This document shows positions 16,813 to 24,419 of a stretch of 64,000 bases of DNA, piece by piece. A program made the translations under genes and the position numbers. The notes under the pieces are model-generated. The model ran no database searches and was not told the origin of the DNA. It worked only from the letters and a program-made list of their open reading frames with translations. Where the stretch lies: NCBI GenBank assembly GCA_036505015.1, contig DASXUC010000026.1, forward strand, positions 1 through 64,000, read 5' to 3'. The stretch is from DASXUC01 sp036505015 (GTDB lineage: Bacteria; Sysuimicrobiota; Sysuimicrobiia; Sysuimicrobiales; Kaftiobacteriaceae). Each line of letters begins with the position of its first letter. Position 1 is the first letter of the stretch.

Positions 16813-17469
16813 GTGTCGGTGGTGGCCGTAGAGCACGAAGCGCCAGGCATGGAGCACCACGCGGCCGACCAGGCCCGCGTCCTGGCGTCCCCATGGGGAG
16901 GCGGCAAATCCCCGTTCGCCGTCGGCTGGCCGAAGCTGATGATGTGGCTGTTCCTGGTCTCCGACACGTTAACGTTCGCGGGACTACTCAGCGGCTACGG
17001 CGTGATGCGGCTGTCGCTGGGCACGTGGCCGCATCAGTCGGAGATCTTCAACATCTGGCTGGTCGGCACGATGACCTTCATCCTGATCTGCAGCAGTGCG
17101 ACCATGGCCGTGGCGGTGGCCGCGGCGCGATTGGGCGACAATCGCACGGTGCTGCGCTTCCTCATGCTTACCGTCCTGGGCGGCCTGTTCTTCCTCGGCG
17201 CCCAGGCCTATGAGTGGACGCATTTCATCCGCGAAGGGGCCCGGCTGTTTGGGAACCCATGGGGCGTGCCCCAGTTCAGCGCGACGTTTTTCATCATCAC
17301 CGGGTTCCACGGCGGGCACGTGACCGGCGGGGTGATCTATCTGGCCATCACCGCGCTGCGCTGGACCCGCCGCCGGATCAAACCCGAGAGCATCGAGATC
17401 GCCGGACTGTACTGGCACTTTGTGGACCTGGTATGGGTGTTCATTTTCACGCTGCTCTACTTGATTTAG
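16813..17469 (+). CDS. Oxidase subunit III family protein (copy 2)
   Basis: About 218 residues from GTG 16813 (GTG 16819 or ATG 16849 are alternatives; the ribosome site is weak). Five helices with GYGVMRLSLG, GAQAYEW, GFHGGHVTGGVIYL and the C-terminal YWHFVDLVWVFIFTLLYL, all characteristic of subunit III. It differs clearly from the copy just upstream, so the pair is an old duplication or two functional classes. Confidence 0.9.
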   Translation: MSVVAVEHEAPGMEHHAADQARVLASPWGGGKSPFAVGWPKLMMWLFLVSDTLTFAGLLSGYGVMRLSLGTWPHQSEIFNIWLVGTMTFILICSSATMAVAVAAARLGDNRTVLRFLMLTVLGGLFFLGAQAYEWTHFIREGARLFGNPWGVPQFSATFFIITGFHGGHVTGGVIYLAITALRWTRRRIKPESIEIAGLYWHFVDLVWVFIFTLLYLI

Positions 17470-17474
17470 CCGAG

Positions 17475-17506
17475 CAAGCGAGGAAGCATGGAAGCGAGGA
17501 AGCATT
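17475..17506. repeat. Octamer array at the subunit IV start
   Basis: Four octamers: CAAGCGAG, GAAGCATG, GAAGCGAG, GAAGCATT, starting 6 nt after the subunit III stop. The array supplies both a GAGGA ribosome-site-like sequence and the ATG used below. Confidence 0.7.
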
Positions 17507-17823
17507 CGGTGGAAGAACGCGGTGAAGGGCCGGAGCAGCACCAGCAGGGTGGGTACCGGATTTACGTCGTGGTGTGGTTCTGGCTGCTCGTGTTTACGTT
17601 GATCGAAATCGGGATCGTCGTCTTGGGGGTCCCGAAGTGGGCGCTGGTCAGCGGGCTATTGGTGCTGGCGATGATGAAGGCCGCCCTCATTGTTGCGTAC
17701 TTCATGCACCTGCGATATGAGCGTCTGAGCATGATCTACACGGTCGTGACCCCGCTGCTGCTGGGGTTCGTCTTGTTCGCGGCCCTGGGGCCCGACGCCG
17801 TCCACGTCTTCCTCTCACGCTGA
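17488..17823 (+). CDS. Oxidase subunit IV (prokaryotic COX4/CyoD-like)
   Basis: 111 residues if ATG 17488 is used; GTG 17509, with GAGGA at good spacing, would remove seven residues. Three membrane helices in the usual small subunit IV pattern (YVVVWFWLLVFTLIEIG; KAALIVAYFMHLRYE). The HLRYE segment is typical of this family. It completes a II-I-III-III-IV operon; assembly factors (ctaA, ctaB, Sco) are not in the window. Confidence 0.88.
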   Translation: MEARKHSVEERGEGPEQHQQGGYRIYVVVWFWLLVFTLIEIGIVVLGVPKWALVSGLLVLAMMKAALIVAYFMHLRYERLSMIYTVVTPLLLGFVLFAALGPDAVHVFLSR

Positions 17824-17824
17824 G

Positions 17825-18379
17825 CTAAGGGTACCACTTCTTCAGCCACCCGCGCAGCATCACCGACTCCTGCGTTTCGATCTTCACGATGCCTGCCGCG
17901 AATGCCCGGAGATCGGGTCGAAACGCTTTCTGCGCCGCCAGCGCCGCAAGGTGCATGCTGGACTCGAGGTGCGCAGCCATCATCGGCAGGTAGGCGCGCT
18001 CCAGCGCGGCGTCTTTCAACGAGCGCATCTTCTTCACCGGCGCCGACGCAACGCCGACGTTCCGCTTGCCCGGCGCGACCCCGGCCTCTTTGAGCCACGC
18101 CAGCATCCGGCGGACCTGGTCGGTCTTGCGCTCGATCAGCTTCTGGTTCCACTTCAGCAGCTCGGTGTGGTCCGCGTTCAGCGTTGCCGCGGAGGCGATC
18201 TCCACGGCCTCCTCGTCGACCGGGATCAGCGCCCGCATGAAGGCGGTGTCGAACGCCGGGCCGCTGAGTTTTGACAGCGCGGCAACCGTCGGATCGGGCG
18301 GAGGCGCCACCGGTCCCGCGGCCAGCGCGGTCGTCGCCAACAGACTGACCACCAATAGCACGGCCCACACACCCCGCAT
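17825..18379 (-). CDS. Exported DUF305-like helical protein lacking the usual histidines
   Basis: 184 residues with a clear signal peptide (MRGVWAVLLVVSLLATTALA). The helical pattern FMRALIPVDEEAVEIA resembles the DUF305 motif FMxxMIPHHxxAIxMA, but the HH pair is VD here. The C-terminal MRGWLKKWY also fits. DUF305 proteins are exported ferritin-like helical bundles often found near copper proteins, so a periplasmic metal-related role is plausible, with altered metal binding. It is convergent with the oxidase operon, 1 nt apart. Confidence 0.6.
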   Translation of the reverse strand: MRGVWAVLLVVSLLATTALAAGPVAPPPDPTVAALSKLSGPAFDTAFMRALIPVDEEAVEIASAATLNADHTELLKWNQKLIERKTDQVRRMLAWLKEAGVAPGKRNVGVASAPVKKMRSLKDAALERAYLPMMAAHLESSMHLAALAAQKAFRPDLRAFAAGIVKIETQESVMLRGWLKKWYP

Positions 18380-18440
18380 TGTTCACCTCGTGGTCCTGCG
18401 AGTCGAAAGGCTGCGAACCGGGCGACGCACCCTGATTATG

Positions 18441-18481
18441 CCCACGGCCTCAAGATCCCAGACAACCGGGGTTGCCGTGGG
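18441..18481. repeat. Nested inverted repeat between divergent genes
   Basis: CCCACGGC (18441-18448) pairs with GCCGTGGG (18474-18481), and an inner CAACC-GG-GGTTG hairpin lies at 18462-18473. It occupies the 142-nt gap between the DUF305-like and LapA-like genes. Operator or leader hairpin. Confidence 0.5.
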
Positions 18482-18521
18482 TAAAACCAGTTAGATCGCA
18501 GGACGAAAGGGAGGAATCACG

Positions 18522-18854
18522 ATGAGGTTCTCCACGCTGATTGCAGTCCTTGTCCTGCTTACCGCGGGACTCTTTGCCTATCAGAATCAGACCTTGCTCT
18601 ACCAGGAGCAGGCGGTCCTCGTCCCGGGTGGCACGATGTCGGTTCCGCTCGTGGGGATCCTGCTGCTGGCGGGGGTGGGGGCGACGATTTTGCTCTGGCT
18701 CGCCGACATGGTGGCCACGTCTGCGGCTGCGGCCGGCCGCCGCAGACTGGAGAATCGTCTGGCGCAGCGCGAGCGGGAACTGGCGGAGCTCAACAGCGGC
18801 ACCCACGTCGCCCCGGCGACCTCCGCACCACCCCGGGAACCCGTAGGGCGCTGA
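18522..18854 (+). CDS. LapA-domain (DUF1049) small membrane protein
   Basis: 110 residues: two membrane helices (residues 4-20 and 44-66) connected by an NQTLLYQEQAVLVP segment, then a charged helical tail (RRRLENRLAQRERELAEL) likely to form a coiled coil in the cytoplasm. This is the LapA/DUF1049 layout. In Proteobacteria LapA assists envelope assembly; in Gram-positives the role is unknown. ATG has GGGAGG upstream. Confidence 0.78.
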   Translation: MRFSTLIAVLVLLTAGLFAYQNQTLLYQEQAVLVPGGTMSVPLVGILLLAGVGATILLWLADMVATSAAAAGRRRLENRLAQRERELAELNSGTHVAPATSAPPREPVGR

Positions 18855-18855
18855 T

Positions 18856-19494
18856 CTAGAACCGCGCGGCCGCCGGTGTCCGGCGGTCCACGATGTAGAA
18901 GATAATCAGGACCACCGGCCACATCACAAACGCGGCGGGTGTGTAGACCACCGCGACGGGGATCGACGCCAGGAAGACGATCCCGACGGAGAACAGCCGC
19001 ACCTGCAGATGCCGTATCACCCGCGGATCCGTGGTTGCACGGATCAGTTTCTCGCGCGCGGCGAAGCTCCACATCTCCAAACAGGTCAGGGCCGCGGCGG
19101 CCTGTGCGGCGGCGAACAGGATGACCGCTGGAGCGGATCCCGGATAGTCGCCCACCGTGACAATCGGAAACGGCAGAAACGCCACACACAGCAGCACGAT
19201 CAGATTCCAGACCAGCAGGCCGTGATTCAGCCGATCGATGTACCGGAACATGCGGTGATGGGTGATCCAGAAGAACGACAGGATCCAAAAGCCGAACGCG
19301 AAGCTCAGGAAGTCAGGCAGTTGCTCGTAGAGGCGTTGAGGGACTTCTTCCAGAGTCATACCGTGAGGCAGATCGAAGCCCAGGACGATTAGCGTAATGG
19401 CAATCGCAAACACCGCGTCGCTGAACAGGTAGACCCGACCCAGCGCAGGCCCGAGCTCCGTTTCCTCGCCGTGTTGCCCTCCGGGGTGGTCCAT
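18856..19494 (-). CDS. TMEM175-like (DUF1211) potassium channel (copy 1)
   Basis: 212 residues, six helices. Helix 1 carries the family signature FSDAVFAIAITL, and FGFWILSFFWITHHRMF is also typical. Prokaryotic TMEM175 proteins are tetrameric K+-conducting channels in the cytoplasmic membrane. Start ATG overlaps the stop of the upstream paralogue by one base (TAATG), so the two are co-translated and may form heteromers. Confidence 0.87.
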   Translation of the reverse strand: MDHPGGQHGEETELGPALGRVYLFSDAVFAIAITLIVLGFDLPHGMTLEEVPQRLYEQLPDFLSFAFGFWILSFFWITHHRMFRYIDRLNHGLLVWNLIVLLCVAFLPFPIVTVGDYPGSAPAVILFAAAQAAAALTCLEMWSFAAREKLIRATTDPRVIRHLQVRLFSVGIVFLASIPVAVVYTPAAFVMWPVVLIIFYIVDRRTPAAARF

Positions 19495-20147
19495 TACCTC
19501 ACACCCGCGCTGGCGAACCGGCGCCGCAGGCGCCCCTGGATCACCGCGATCAGAAACAGGGCGAGGTAGGCCGCCGGCACGCTAACGAATGCGATGAACG
19601 CCGAGAGCACAAAAACAGACGGGGCGGACAGCGCCCGCCACGTGAAGTGGTTGATCACGTCCTCGGGCGTATCCGCGCCGATCAGCCGGCGGCGCGCCGC
19701 GTACGCCCACACCCCGGCGGAGGCAAACCCCACCAGGGCCATCGATCCGGCATAGAAAGCCTCGGCGGCGGGAAGGTCGCCATACCGGCCCAGCAGCTCC
19801 ACCGGATACGGCAGGAAGCCCACCGCGAACAGCATGAGAAAGTTCAGACCCAGCAGGGTTCCGTCGTACCGCTCGATGTACTGAAACATGCGATGATGCG
19901 CCATCCAGTAGATGGCGACCATCCAGAAACTGAACGCGTACGACGCAAACCGCGGCGCCTGCGCCACCAGCGCCGGGACCAGCTCGCTGCCGGCAAGACG
20001 TGCGGGAATGTCGGGAACATCGAGGCTCACGACCAGCAGCGTGATGGCAAACGCGAAGATGCCGTCGCTGAAGGCCACGACCCGGTCCATGGCCTTTCCC
20101 GAGCCTGGAGCGTCTCGCTCCAGCTTCTGATCGGGAGGCGCCGTCAT
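19494..20147 (-). CDS. TMEM175-like (DUF1211) potassium channel (copy 2)
   Basis: 217 residues with the helix-1 signature FSDGIFAFAITLLVV and YAFSFWMVAIYWMAHHRMF. Same fold and length as the downstream copy, with moderate similarity, hence an old tandem duplication. First gene of the pair; divergent from the MarC gene across a 45-nt gap. Confidence 0.87.
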   Translation of the reverse strand: MTAPPDQKLERDAPGSGKAMDRVVAFSDGIFAFAITLLVVSLDVPDIPARLAGSELVPALVAQAPRFASYAFSFWMVAIYWMAHHRMFQYIERYDGTLLGLNFLMLFAVGFLPYPVELLGRYGDLPAAEAFYAGSMALVGFASAGVWAYAARRRLIGADTPEDVINHFTWRALSAPSVFVLSAFIAFVSVPAAYLALFLIAVIQGRLRRRFASAGVR

Positions 20148-20192
20148 ACCGCCTGGTCCCGGCAGGGAGGCCCGCCTTCCAGACTGAACTCA

Positions 20193-20792
20193 ATGCTGGC
20201 GATGGACAACCTCACGAAGCTGCTCGTGGTCTTCTTCGGCGTGATAAACCCCCTGATGACGCTGGTCACGTTTCCATCCCTGACCCGCGGGATGAACCGC
20301 AGCACGCAGGCGGCCACCGCGGTGCTGGCGACGCTGGTCGCATTCGGCATCCTCGCGGTGTTCGCGATCGCAGGAGACGATGTCCTCCGATTCCTCGACG
20401 TCAGCCTGCCTTCGTTTCGCATCGCCGGCGGGCTTGTCCTGGGCCTGTCGGCGGTACACCTCATCCAGCACGGCGAGCCCACCCCGCCCTCGGGCGAAGG
20501 CGCGAAAACTCCGACGGACGTCCTGGTGCCGCTGGCGACGCCCCTGATTGCCGGCCCGGCAACGATCACGGCGGCCGTGGCCTATGCGCACCTGTACAAC
20601 GATCTGGAAACGATCGTGGCCGGAGCCATCATCCTGCTGCTGACGCTGGCGATCATGCTCGCCAGCGGGTGGCTGACCACCCGCATCCCCCGGTCGGCTC
20701 TGTCCGTCGCGGCCCGGTTGATGGGCCTGCTGCTGCTTGCGCTGGCGTTCGACCTCGCGGCGGACGGCATCAAGGCGCACTTCATGCCGTAA
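20193..20792 (+). CDS. MarC-family (UPF0056) integral membrane protein
   Basis: 199 residues from ATG 20193 (ATG 20202 also possible). Six helices with the family pattern FFGVINPLMTLVTFPSLT near the start and PLATPLIAGPATIT after the third helix. The function of MarC proteins is not settled; an antibiotic resistance role was withdrawn. No operon partner: neighbours are on the other strand. Confidence 0.87.
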   Translation: MLAMDNLTKLLVVFFGVINPLMTLVTFPSLTRGMNRSTQAATAVLATLVAFGILAVFAIAGDDVLRFLDVSLPSFRIAGGLVLGLSAVHLIQHGEPTPPSGEGAKTPTDVLVPLATPLIAGPATITAAVAYAHLYNDLETIVAGAIILLLTLAIMLASGWLTTRIPRSALSVAARLMGLLLLALAFDLAADGIKAHFMP

Positions 20793-20813
20793 CCCGATCC
20801 GCTTCGCGGCGAA

Positions 20814-21935
20814 TTACTGATCCGGCGGCAGCGGTTTGAGGACATTGATGAACGCCCATACGAAGTCCAGCGGGAGAAACTTCGCGCTGCCGTCCGCGTT
20901 GTAGTACCAGGACCGCACCGGCGGCCCGACGTGTCCGGCGCGGGGATTGCGGGACCGGAACACGCTCAGCGTCTGTCCGGCCGCGTTGACGGTCGAGCGC
21001 CCGTGGCAGGTCATGCACGAGGCGGTGGGGACGAAGCCCTTCTCCAGCAGGGTATTTCCCAGCAGCGTGGGGGTGCCGGTCGCATCCGTGTACTGCGTCT
21101 GCGTGCCCTTCAACCGGTAGTTGAGCCACTCGCTGCCCAGCCCCCTGCGGCGCATCAGCGCCACCAGCTCCGCGCTGAGTCGACCAGGCGGGTAGAGTCC
21201 GCCCGATGTGCCATTGGGGTTGACGCGCTGAGGCACCGCCCCGAACTGGTCGTGGCAGCCGATGAAGTCGCACCGGCCGATCACGTCCACATGCTCGAAG
21301 GTGGCCCAGAACCATAGCGGCAGATCCTTGGTCATGATGTGAAACGCGGCCAGCCCGTAGAGGAGGCCGTCGTCAGCGTAGTTCCAGTGGTACCGTGGTT
21401 TATCGCGGACGTTGATGGGAATCCAGATCGCCTTCACCTCGATCGAGTCGATCGGGAAGTCGACCTCGAACGACCCGGCCTGGGCGCGCAGGAAAGCGTC
21501 GATCAGCCCGTCACGGTACCACAAGTTGTTGGAGACGATGTAGTCATACGTCGGCTTGTTGCGGTAGACCACTTCCTGCTCATCGGTCTCGATGCCCAGT
21601 GCTTCGAGCTTCTGGATGGGCTGGAGGTTGTCGCTGCGGTGCTTGAGGCCGGGCCAGACCGGACACTGTTTGGGATCCGGGCGCAGCCCGGTGCAGGCGG
21701 CCGGGTTCCCGTTCGGGGGAAACGTATCGTCGTCAGTGGCCCAGGTTTCCCAGATCGTATCGTTCGACCCGTTGTTCGCCGCCCGGCTGATCTCGATCAT
21801 GGTCTTCCAAGCAAATACCGCGGGCTGGTTCGCCGCCGGATTGGTGTCCCGCTGCGTGCCCCAGGCCGTGAGTCCTGCCGCTGCTACCAACACGCCGATC
21901 ACCAAGAGGATGATGCCTGATCTCCGCCCGCCCAT
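20814..21935 (-). CDS. Large membrane-anchored c-heme protein of unknown role
   Basis: 373 residues from ATG 21935 (GAGGGGGA upstream; hydrophobic anchor follows). One canonical heme site CMTCH at about residue 314 and a possible non-canonical CDFIGCH (C-x4-C-H) near residue 233. Between them lie tryptophan-rich segments such as IEVKAIWIPI and NYADDGLLYGLAAFHI. I do not recognise a characterised member. It probably acts outside the membrane as an electron-transfer or oxidase component. Not in an obvious operon. Confidence 0.7.
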   Translation of the reverse strand: MGGRRSGIILLVIGVLVAAAGLTAWGTQRDTNPAANQPAVFAWKTMIEISRAANNGSNDTIWETWATDDDTFPPNGNPAACTGLRPDPKQCPVWPGLKHRSDNLQPIQKLEALGIETDEQEVVYRNKPTYDYIVSNNLWYRDGLIDAFLRAQAGSFEVDFPIDSIEVKAIWIPINVRDKPRYHWNYADDGLLYGLAAFHIMTKDLPLWFWATFEHVDVIGRCDFIGCHDQFGAVPQRVNPNGTSGGLYPPGRLSAELVALMRRRGLGSEWLNYRLKGTQTQYTDATGTPTLLGNTLLEKGFVPTASCMTCHGRSTVNAAGQTLSVFRSRNPRAGHVGPPVRSWYYNADGSAKFLPLDFVWAFINVLKPLPPDQ

Positions 21936-22109
21936 CGCGTCCCCCTCGCCCAAGATCAAGGATTCGCCGTACGCAGTCCTCGGATTTTGCGACAACGGGT
22001 AAACGATTTCCTGCCGGATGGATCCAGCCGGTTTCAGGTCCTAGGGGACGCTCGATGGCTGCCGAAGTCTAGGTCCTTTGGGACCACGACGCGGAGAAGC
22101 GACGCGCGC

Positions 22110-23159
22110 ATGAAGCTCGAGGACATTCCAGCGGATCGGCAGGCGAAATTCCGGTTCAGCCGAAAGCCGCTCCATGCGTTGAACGATATCCAGAGGAGCG
22201 CGCTCGACCAGATCAAGCACAAGATTCAGGATCAGTATGCCTATGAGGAGATCGAGTGTTTCTGCGGTCAGACGCAGGATATTCTGGTCGGCCGGTACGA
22301 TCGGTACGGCCTCCCGCACTGGTCGCGGCTGTGCGGCAATTGCGGATTGATCAGGACCTCGCCCAGGCTCAGCGAAGCGAGCTACCACGATTTCTACGAA
22401 CAGCACTTCGTGCAGCTGCACTACGGGATCCCCGCCGTCGACGAGGCGTTTGCGCTCTCGCGGGTCACAATCATGAATCACCCAGCCAATGGCATGGAAC
22501 TGCTGAACACGCTACGCCCGTTGGTGGATCTGCGCGAAAGTAGGCGGGTCTTGGAGATTGGCTGCGGTGCAGGATGGACGTTGGTTCCTCTCAAAGATGC
22601 CGGGCTTGCGGTGGCCGGGTGCGATTATGACAGCCGGCAGGTCGCACTGGGGAGGAAGCTGTTCGGGTTGGATCTCATCGCCGGCGGGGTGGAGCAGGTC
22701 AGCGCCTCGGGCCAAAAGTTCGATCTCATCATCACGATCAACTTGCTCGAGCACATTCTCGACCTGCGCGGACTGTTGCGCCAGGCACACGATTTGCTGG
22801 ATGACAATGGGCTATTCTACGTCATGACGCCGGGTTTATTCCACTTCGTGTCGCAGATGTACCCGTCGCTCCAATACCAGCTGATGATCTACCACACCTA
22901 TCTGTTCAACGAGTGGAATCTGGAATATGTGCTCGGGGCCTGTGGATTCCAGAGGGTTCGCTGCGATCGCTTCATCACCTCAGTGTGGAGGAAGACCGCA
23001 GACGGGCGGAACCTGGCTCACGTTGACTTTCATGTCCCCGTTGTCGACGCGTTCCTGAAGCAGTACGGTGATACGAAACGACAGAGCGGCTTGGGAGCAT
23101 TGAAATCTTGGACGCGCGAGCGAGGTTTGTGGAGCCGCCGATCGGATTCGAACCGATAA
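22110..23159 (+). CDS. Class I SAM-dependent methyltransferase with N-terminal zinc motif
   Basis: 349 residues from ATG 22110. Residues 43-75 hold CFC...CGNCG, a zinc-ribbon-like module; residues 145-250 are a Rossmann methyltransferase (VLEIGCGAGW motif I, CDYDS, FDLIITINLLEHI). The layout recalls sugar- or nucleoside-modifying methyltransferases of the Methyltransf_23 type; the substrate is unknown. The region looks lower in GC than its neighbours. The last ten codons run into the 3' half of tRNA-Thr on the opposite strand, so the true C-terminus is odd: either the gene was truncated at the tRNA or simply ends there. Confidence 0.82.
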   Translation: MKLEDIPADRQAKFRFSRKPLHALNDIQRSALDQIKHKIQDQYAYEEIECFCGQTQDILVGRYDRYGLPHWSRLCGNCGLIRTSPRLSEASYHDFYEQHFVQLHYGIPAVDEAFALSRVTIMNHPANGMELLNTLRPLVDLRESRRVLEIGCGAGWTLVPLKDAGLAVAGCDYDSRQVALGRKLFGLDLIAGGVEQVSASGQKFDLIITINLLEHILDLRGLLRQAHDLLDDNGLFYVMTPGLFHFVSQMYPSLQYQLMIYHTYLFNEWNLEYVLGACGFQRVRCDRFITSVWRKTADGRNLAHVDFHVPVVDAFLKQYGDTKRQSGLGALKSWTRERGLWSRRSDSNR

Positions 23160-23206
23160 CCCCCTCATTACAAATGAGGCGCTCTACCGGGTTGAGCTAC
23201 GGCGGC
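23130..23206 (-). tRNA. tRNA-Thr (anticodon TGT) with encoded CCA
   Basis: Cloverleaf readable on the minus strand: acceptor GCCGCCG with CGGCGGC, D-arm GCTC...GAGC, anticodon loop TTTGTAA between CCTCA and TGAGG (anticodon TGT, reads ACA), T-arm with GGTTCGAATCC, discriminator T and encoded CCA. A TATAGT -10-like box lies at 23217-23222. Confidence 0.95.
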
Positions 23207-23229
23207 ACTGAAGACCACTATACGGGATC

Positions 23230-23547
23230 TTAGTAGAAGCTGCGCTCCTGGATTTGGAACTCCAATCCGTCCTCATTTGCTTTCAGCGCGCAGTACAGCC
23301 ACACGAACGGCACCAGCAGCCCGCCGCTGAGCAAGATCAGCCCGAACATGATTGTGGCGTGGACCCACAGCCCGCGCGCGACATACCAGAACGGTCCGAA
23401 AATGAATGCCGGCCAGTTCCACGACAGCCGGCGGGGCATCGCGCGGTGGTAGAGGGGCGGGATCGGACCCTCCCGTCGCTCGAGTCCGATTGGGAAGTTC
23501 AGGACCTTCCCGATGCCGTTGACGATGGCCTGCCACAACCGGCGCAC
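23230..23547 (-). CDS. DUF2628-like small membrane protein
   Basis: 105 residues. A polar N-terminal 45 residues is followed by WNWPAFIFGPFWYVARGLW and a second helix (IMFGLILLSGGLLVPFVWLY), the DUF2628-type pattern of a short amphipathic WPAFFFGPFW segment plus helices. Function unknown. It follows a small cysteine-containing gene by 3 nt and precedes tRNA-Thr, so all three may share the promoter at 23.87 kb. Confidence 0.72.
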   Translation of the reverse strand: MRRLWQAIVNGIGKVLNFPIGLERREGPIPPLYHRAMPRRLSWNWPAFIFGPFWYVARGLWVHATIMFGLILLSGGLLVPFVWLYCALKANEDGLEFQIQERSFY

Positions 23548-23550
23548 GGG

Positions 23551-23778
23551 CTAGTCCTCGTCCTCATCCTCGTCGTGCAGCCTTCCGGGTCGCTCTTCGG
23601 GTGCCAGCTTCCCGGTGGTCAGGTCCACGGTTTCTTCCATCTGCAGGCAAATCGCGCACGTTCCCTTGAGCAGTCCGTGCGGGCAGCGCTCGAGGCGGGT
23701 CCCGATCCGCGTGGCCGTGGTCGCCCGAGCCGATTTCGTCCGCCCTGTTGCAGTTCTCCTGGTCGCCGTCCTGGCCAT
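23551..23778 (-). CDS. Small basic/acidic protein with CxxC motif, unknown
   Basis: 75 residues: N-terminus very basic (R/K/T-rich), then CPHGLLKGTCAIC (a possible zinc site) and an acidic tail DEDEDED. No family recognised. Position between a good promoter and the DUF2628-like gene supports real expression. Confidence 0.6.
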   Translation of the reverse strand: MARTATRRTATGRTKSARATTATRIGTRLERCPHGLLKGTCAICLQMEETVDLTTGKLAPEERPGRLHDEDEDED

Positions 23779-23803
23779 GGGGTTGCCCTCACTTTCCCGG
23801 CCT

Positions 23804-23821
23804 CGGCGGCAACGGCCGCCG
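23804..23821 (-). promoter_or_regulatory. Leader hairpin before the 23.8-kb operon
   Basis: CGGCGGC (23804-23810) pairs with GCCGCCG (23815-23821) with a 4-nt loop, between the promoter and the first start codon. No T-tract follows, so a stability or attenuator-like element is more likely than a terminator. Confidence 0.4.
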
Positions 23822-23854
23822 AAGGACCGAGATTCTCCTTGTCACTAGGTGTTT

Positions 23855-23882
23855 ATTCTACCCATCCTGAGTATCGACGCAA
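23855..23882 (-). promoter_or_regulatory. Sigma-70-type promoter
   Basis: -35 TTGCGT (23877-23882), 16-nt spacer, -10 TAGAAT (23855-23860) on the minus strand, upstream of the small cysteine protein, DUF2628-like gene and possibly tRNA-Thr. Confidence 0.6.
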
Positions 23883-23917
23883 CCCCAGAACGGGGGAAAT
23901 TCTGACCGAGGATTAGT

Positions 23918-24361
23918 TTACACCGGCTCCATTTTGTTGTCTACGCGGGTCACCCCCGGCGGTGGGTCGACCAGCAGGACGGATTCTCCCTCTATGACGA
24001 CCTCCCCGCGCTGGTTCTGGCAGGACGTCCTGAGCGTGAGCACCCGCTTCTGCGGCCGGTAGCCGATGACGTCTGCCGCGGCCGTGACCGTGTCGCCGAT
24101 GCGCACCGGCTTGAGGAACTTCAGCGTCTGGCTGAGGAAGATCCCTCCCGGACCCGGCAGTCGCATCCCCAGCACGGCCGAGATCAGCCCCGCCGTCAGC
24201 ATCCCATGGGCGATGCGTTCCCCGAATCGCGACCGGGCAGCATATTCCGCATCCACGTGCAACGGGTTGAAGTCTCCCGTTATTCCGGCGAACGCGTTGA
24301 TGTCCGCCTCGGTGATCGCCTTGGTGAACGTCGCCCTCTGTCCAACTTCGAATTCCGGCAT
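23918..24361 (-). CDS. MaoC-like (R)-specific enoyl-CoA hydratase (PhaJ-type)
   Basis: 147 residues from ATG 24361 (GGGAGG upstream). Hot-dog fold with the hydratase signature: catalytic D and H in ITGDFNPLHVD and the IAHGMLTAGLIS segment. It hydrates trans-2-enoyl-CoA to (R)-3-hydroxyacyl-CoA. With the 3-hydroxybutyrate dehydrogenase just upstream it points to 3-hydroxyacyl or ketone-body metabolism; no PHA synthase is visible in the window. Last gene of the leftward catabolic set. Confidence 0.88.
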   Translation of the reverse strand: MPEFEVGQRATFTKAITEADINAFAGITGDFNPLHVDAEYAARSRFGERIAHGMLTAGLISAVLGMRLPGPGGIFLSQTLKFLKPVRIGDTVTAAADVIGYRPQKRVLTLRTSCQNQRGEVVIEGESVLLVDPPPGVTRVDNKMEPV

Positions 24362-24385
24362 TGGCGATGCCTCCCTCGACCTTTC

Positions 24386-24406
24386 GACGAACGACCAACG
24401 ACCAAC
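24386..24406. repeat. Heptamer array between dehydrogenase and hydratase genes
   Basis: GACGAAC followed by GACCAAC twice, then GATGGCC. The GACCAAC pair recurs in the array at 55.6 kb, and GACGAAC is the reverse complement of GTTCGTC at 32.4 kb. Confidence 0.7.
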
Positions 24407-24419
24407 GATGGCCGGCAGT

